Source: Pacificispira sp033344895 (GTDB lineage: Bacteria > Pseudomonadota > Alphaproteobacteria > UBA8366 > Aestuariispiraceae). Taken from it: 64,000 nt of DNA. Below are positions 60,734 to 64,000 of the stretch, piece by piece. The translations under genes were made by a program, and so were the position numbers. Every line of letters begins with the position of its first letter. Within the stretch, counting starts at the first letter, position 1. The notes under the pieces are model-generated. The model made no database searches and was not told the DNA's origin. It saw only the letters and a list, made by a program, of their open reading frames with translations. The stretch is taken from positions 1,240,001 to 1,304,000 of the forward strand of contig OZ245920.1 in the NCBI GenBank assembly GCA_965229685.1. Reading direction: 5' to 3'.

Positions 60734-62440
60734 TTATCGGGGAACTTCCTCCGGGAAGTAACGAAGCATTGTCAGGATCGGATTCGGCGCCGCCTGGCCC
60801 AGGCCGCAGATGGACGCATCCATCATCGTCTTGGAGAGCTGTTCCAGCAATGGCACGTCCCATCGGGCCAATTCCATGAGCTTGACCGCCTTTTCCGTTC
60901 CGACACGGCAGGGCGTGCATTGCCCGCAGCTTTCATCCTCGAAAAACTTCATCAGGTTCAGCGCCACCGCGGGGATATCGTCCTGATCGGACAGGACAAC
61001 GACGGCCGCGGAGCCGATGAAACAGCCGTGCGGCTGCAGCGTATCGAAGTCCAGCGGGATGTCGTCCATGCTTGCGGGCAGGATGCCGCCCGACGCGCCG
61101 CCCGGCAGATACCCCTTGAATGTGTGGCCGTCCAGCATGCCACCGCAATAGTCTTCGATCAGACGTCGGATCGTGATCCCGGCCGGCGCAAGTTTCACGC
61201 CCGGCTCCCGGACGCGTCCTGAAACCGAAAAACTGCGCAGTCCCTTGCGGTCGTTCTCGCCATGGCTTGCGAACCAGTCGGCGCCTTTTTCCAGGATTTC
61301 GGGCACCCAGTACAGGCTCTCGACATTGTTCACCAGGGTCGGTCGGCCGAAAATTCCGTCCTGCGCGACGAAGGGCGGGCGATGGCGGGGAAGGCCGCGT
61401 TTGCCCTCGATGGATTCGATCATCGCGCTTTCCTCGCCGCAGATATAAGCACCTGCGCCCCGGCGAATGACGATCTTCACATGATCGGACAGTCCTGCAG
61501 CTTCAACTTTCGCAATTTCCCGCTTCAGAACCTCGATGATGTCGGGATATTCGTCGCGCATATAGACGTAGACGGTCTCTGCCTCGACCGCCCAGGCACC
61601 GATCAGCATGCCTTCCAGGAACTGATGCGGACGACGGGCCAGATAATGGTGGTCCTTGATCGTACCGGGCTCGCCCTCATCGCCATTGACCGCCATCAGG
61701 CGCGGTTTCGCTTCCATCCGGACGAACTTCCACTTGCGCCCGGTCGGGAACCCCGCGCCGCCGAGACCGCGCAGATTGGCGTTCTCCAGCGTCTCAATGA
61801 TCTTTTCGGCCGGTGTTTCACCGCCAAGGCAGGCTTTCAGCCGGGCGTAACCGCCTTCGGCGGTATAGGTGTCGAAATCCTGATAATTCGGGATGACGGG
61901 ATGGGTGTCGCGGGCTTCGATCGCGGCGGTCAGGCTGTCGAAATCGGCCTGGACATGATGCTTGTGGCCGACTTCCGCGACGGGGGCCTGGTGGCAGCGT
62001 CCCATGCAGGGGGCACGAATGACCCGAACGTCGTCGCCGGCCCAACCTTGCAGATCGCTCAGGAGCTTCTGGGCGCCCAGCATCTCACAGGTCAGCGAAT
62101 CGCAGACCCGGACCGTCAATTCCGGCGGGGCCGGGTCGTCTTCCATCACAAGGTCGAAATGGGCGTAGAAGCTTGCGACCTCAAAAACCTCCGCCATGGG
62201 CAGGTTCATCTGGTCGGCCAACGCTGCCAGATGGCGTGCGTGAAGGCAGCCGAAACGATCCTGAACCAGGTGCAGATGTTCGATCAGCAGATCGCGGTCG
62301 CGCGGCGCATCGCCCAACAGATCGGCGACTTCCTGCAAGGCGTCCGGGTCGATCTGGCGACCCTTCGGGTGCGGTGTCGTCTTGCGTCGGCCGAAGCCGG
62401 GGCTTCGGAATTGGCGAACGCTGTTATCGCCGTCGGGCAT
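60734..62440 (-). CDS. Fused NuoE-NuoF-type NADH dehydrogenase (diaphorase) subunit
   Basis: 568 residues from ATG 62440, which has AGGAGAG upstream. The N-terminal NuoE-like domain (about 25-175) has the [2Fe-2S] cysteines CDSLTC and CMGRC. The NuoF-like domain (about 190-568) has FMN/NAD loops GLGGAGFPTGRKW and GRGAGAYICGEES-like (RRGAGAYICGEES), and the [4Fe-4S] motif SCGQCTPCRVG. Similar fusions are diaphorases of formate dehydrogenases or hydrogenases. No catalytic partner subunit is adjacent. Confidence 0.9.
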   Translation of the reverse strand: MPDGDNSVRQFRSPGFGRRKTTPHPKGRQIDPDALQEVADLLGDAPRDRDLLIEHLHLVQDRFGCLHARHLAALADQMNLPMAEVFEVASFYAHFDLVMEDDPAPPELTVRVCDSLTCEMLGAQKLLSDLQGWAGDDVRVIRAPCMGRCHQAPVAEVGHKHHVQADFDSLTAAIEARDTHPVIPNYQDFDTYTAEGGYARLKACLGGETPAEKIIETLENANLRGLGGAGFPTGRKWKFVRMEAKPRLMAVNGDEGEPGTIKDHHYLARRPHQFLEGMLIGAWAVEAETVYVYMRDEYPDIIEVLKREIAKVEAAGLSDHVKIVIRRGAGAYICGEESAMIESIEGKRGLPRHRPPFVAQDGIFGRPTLVNNVESLYWVPEILEKGADWFASHGENDRKGLRSFSVSGRVREPGVKLAPAGITIRRLIEDYCGGMLDGHTFKGYLPGGASGGILPASMDDIPLDFDTLQPHGCFIGSAAVVVLSDQDDIPAVALNLMKFFEDESCGQCTPCRVGTEKAVKLMELARWDVPLLEQLSKTMMDASICGLGQAAPNPILTMLRYFPEEVPR

Positions 62441-62559
62441 CAATGCTCTCCTGCCGGTATCGAATACGCATAGAGTGAAGGTATGCGGCCGACAGGTAAA
62501 CCTGTCCGCCCCATACTCGTTGGAACCACCGCGCAGACGGGCAGTACCATTGCCGAATT

Positions 62560-62598
62560 GTTTAACGGATGGCGGGTCGACCGTTCTGGCCGTTAAAC
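62560..62598. promoter_or_regulatory. Inverted repeat overlapping the DUF3553 stop
   Basis: GTTTAACGG and CCGTTAAAC are a perfect 9-bp inverted repeat separated by 21 bp, straddling the end of the DUF3553 gene. It might act as a weak terminator on the minus strand, though no T-run follows. Confidence 0.3.
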
Positions 62599-62793
62599 GT
62601 CAATCTCTGCATCGGCCGCGACCAGCCCGACAACGGCGGTGTCGATCAGGACTTTGCCCCGGTCTTCGAAATTGACGGTTACCCGGGTTCCGACGCAGGA
62701 TTGGACCTGTCCAATCCCCCAGTCCGGTGCGTCGGGATGACGGACATAGGCACCGGGCACGAGGCCCTGTTCGTCCGAATGGTCGGTGATCAT
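62593..62793 (-). CDS. DUF3553 small protein
   Basis: 66 residues with a KOW/SH3-like pattern, GAYVRHPDAPDWGIGQVQSCVGTRVTVNFEDRGKV-type strands, typical of DUF3553. The family resembles the small domain of UvrD-like or CarD-like SH3 folds; function unknown. It is divergent from the ChpT-type gene. Confidence 0.85.
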   Translation of the reverse strand: MITDHSDEQGLVPGAYVRHPDAPDWGIGQVQSCVGTRVTVNFEDRGKVLIDTAVVGLVAADAEIDV

Positions 62794-62833
62794 GGGTTCC
62801 CTCGCTCCTCACGCTCAATCTGTCGATCTGATT

Positions 62834-62844
62834 GTGCAGTGCAA
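62834..62844. promoter_or_regulatory. TGC-N3-GCA element between DUF3553 and chpT
   Basis: GTGCAGTGCAA fits the same TGC-N3-GCAA core as the phasin-promoter repeats, 40 bp upstream of the DUF3553 start. Confidence 0.25.
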
Positions 62845-62882
62845 TATATCATGCGTTGATTCGAATAATGAGGCCAGTAAAA

Positions 62883-63560
62883 ATGACTTTTGGTTCCCAG
62901 ATGCCCCCGATCGCACCGGATTCCGATCCACAGCCGATTTCTTTCGAAGTGGCGCTCGCCGACCTTACGGCGTCCCGGATGGCGCATGAGATTGTCGGAC
63001 CCGTCGGCGCGATCTCGAACGGGCTTGAGCTGATGGAAGAACTGGGAGCCGATGCTGGCGACGACGCATTAAAGCTGGTCGCGGACAGTGCGCGTCAGGC
63101 CGGCGCCCGGCTGCAGTTCTATCGCATGGCCTATGGACGGTCCGGATACGGGATCACGAACATGGCGCAATTGCGCGCCGCTGCCTCCGCATTCTTTGAC
63201 GAGGCGCCGCATCACGATCTTTCCTGGCCGTTACCGCCGGTTTTGCCGTCTCTGGATGACGGGGCGGGCCGGGTGATTCTGATCCTGACCGAACTGGCCC
63301 GGGATTGCCTGGTGCGTGGCGGAACCGTTCGGGTTTCGACCTCGGACGATACGGTCGACGTCATGGCGCAGGGCCAGGGAGCGCAGTTGGAGGAGTCGCT
63401 GGCCCGGGCCCTCGATGGTCGGATGGATGCCTCTGATTTGACACCCCGAACCGTCCATGCGGCGCTGGCACGCACGTTTGCCGGGGAGATCGGCTATCGG
63501 GTCGCGGTCAAAGCAGAAACAGAAACTGTCACTTTGTCGCTCGTTCGGGCGATTGGTTAA
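62883..63560 (+). CDS. chpT: ChpT-type histidine phosphotransferase
   Basis: 225 residues from ATG 62883; 62868 is an alternative. The dimerisation and phospho-transfer helix holds H35 in ASRMAHEIVGPVGAISNGLELM, the ChpT signature, followed by a degenerate HATPase-like domain with no ATP-binding boxes. ChpT passes phosphate from CckA to CtrA and CpdR in Alphaproteobacteria. It lies directly upstream of cheA. Confidence 0.88.
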   Translation: MTFGSQMPPIAPDSDPQPISFEVALADLTASRMAHEIVGPVGAISNGLELMEELGADAGDDALKLVADSARQAGARLQFYRMAYGRSGYGITNMAQLRAAASAFFDEAPHHDLSWPLPPVLPSLDDGAGRVILILTELARDCLVRGGTVRVSTSDDTVDVMAQGQGAQLEESLARALDGRMDASDLTPRTVHAALARTFAGEIGYRVAVKAETETVTLSLVRAIG

Positions 63561-63653
63561 ATTCTTTCTTAACCTTTACCGGACTACCTTTCGACTGCAT
63601 GATTACAGAAGCTGGCGCACGGGGCGGCTAAGGTTAGGGACTGGAGACACCTT

Positions 63654-64000
63654 ATGGACGATCTTCTCAGCGAATTTCTGACGGAAACGGCGGAGAGCAT
63701 GGATGTGCTCGACACCGAGCTGATCAAGCTGGAGCAGAACCCAAACGATCAGGCGATCCTGTCCAATATTTTCCGGCTGGTTCATACCATCAAGGGGACC
63801 TGCGGGTTCCTGGGCCTGCCGCGACTGGAAGCGGTGGCGCACGCGTCCGAGAACGTTCTCGGCAGGATCCGCGACGGCGAACTGGATGTTTCGCCGGCGG
63901 CCGTATCCCTGGTTCTCGAATCCCTCGACCAGATCAAGCTGATCCTGAAAGGGTTGGAAGAGACGGAGGCCGAGCCTGCAGGCGATGACAGCGATCTGAT
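63654..64000 (+). CDS. cheA: Chemotaxis kinase CheA, N-terminal part (runs off the right edge)
   Basis: The first 115 residues of a long reading frame open to the window end. The N-terminal HPt domain has H44 in LVHTIKGTCGFLGL, with the opening MDDLLSEFLTETAESM and the ENVLGRIRDGEL helix as in CheA of the Rhodospirillales. The rest of the kinase is beyond the window, so alternatives with an N-terminal HPt cannot be fully excluded. Confidence 0.85.
   Translation, partial: MDDLLSEFLTETAESMDVLDTELIKLEQNPNDQAILSNIFRLVHTIKGTCGFLGLPRLEAVAHASENVLGRIRDGELDVSPAAVSLVLESLDQIKLILKGLEETEAEPAGDDSDL

Noticed and set aside
63567..63582. TTAA...TTAA before cheA as a CtrA box
   Set aside because: The spacer is 8 bp, not 7, so it does not fit the CtrA full site.

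Overview
The window is a GC-rich (about 62-63% by eye) chromosomal segment of an alphaproteobacterium, most likely from the Rhodospirillales or a nearby order. The lineage evidence is a TrcR/DUF1013 cell-cycle regulator, a ChpT-type histidine phosphotransferase, an alphaproteobacterial phasin, a DUF3553 protein and a BoxR-type regulator. No rRNA, tRNA, CRISPR array, transposase or integrase was found. I cannot name the genus.

Layout. 1-10.6 kb: mixed housekeeping genes. These are a chromate-transporter fragment, an S49 peptidase, a DNA alkyl-transferase, TrcR, a Cache-PAS histidine kinase, a phasin with repeated TGC-N3-GCA promoter motifs, an orphan Anbu-type proteasome homologue, a lipoprotein, a D,D-carboxypeptidase with a SPOR domain, and a GNAT. 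9.9-11.2 kb: a leftward three-gene unit of two tiny paralogous proteins, which I do not recognise, and an aspartyl/asparaginyl-hydroxylase-family dioxygenase. It diverges from the type VI secretion locus.

11.5-39.8 kb: a complete type VI secretion system. The order is tssB, tssC, hcp, an unknown ORF, tssE, tssF, tssG, (FAD oxidoreductase and a convergent periplasmic binding protein), clpV, vgrG, a MORN-repeat gene, (a three-gene two-component module), PAAR, a SPOR-domain protein, tssJ, tssK, tssL, tssM and tssA. All 13 core components plus PAAR are present. TssL ends after its membrane anchor with no peptidoglycan-binding domain, and the SPOR protein beside TssJ may fill that role. The embedded two-component module begins with a kinase whose N-terminal membrane domain aligns without gaps to the plant ETR1 ethylene-binding domain over its key residues: Asp, Tyr, Pro, Ile, Cys and His are all at ETR1 number plus 6. 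This is the most striking observation in the window.

39.8-50.7 kb: ordinary metabolism. This includes an N-formylglutamate deformylase, an endonuclease/phosphatase-family enzyme, a dienelactone hydrolase, an Lrp/AsnC regulator, RibF, a MaoC/PhaJ-like hydratase, an amidase, a His-rich COG0523 metallochaperone GTPase, NadE and a HAD phosphatase. 50.7-58.6 kb: an aromatic acyl-CoA catabolic cluster. A BoxR/BzdR-type regulator (HTH plus shikimate-kinase-like domain) diverges, across two direct repeats 31 bp apart, from flavodoxin, DUF4863/PnbB-like lyase, benzoate-CoA-ligase-family enzyme, alpha/beta hydrolase, metallo-beta-lactamase-fold hydrolase, MaoC hydratase and a FadH-like 2,4-dienoyl-CoA reductase. 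None of boxA, boxB or boxC is present in the window, so the pathway may be a variant. 58.6-64 kb: an AbrB-family membrane protein, an aspartoacylase-family deacylase, a fused NuoE-NuoF-type diaphorase, DUF3553, ChpT and the start of cheA, which runs off the end.
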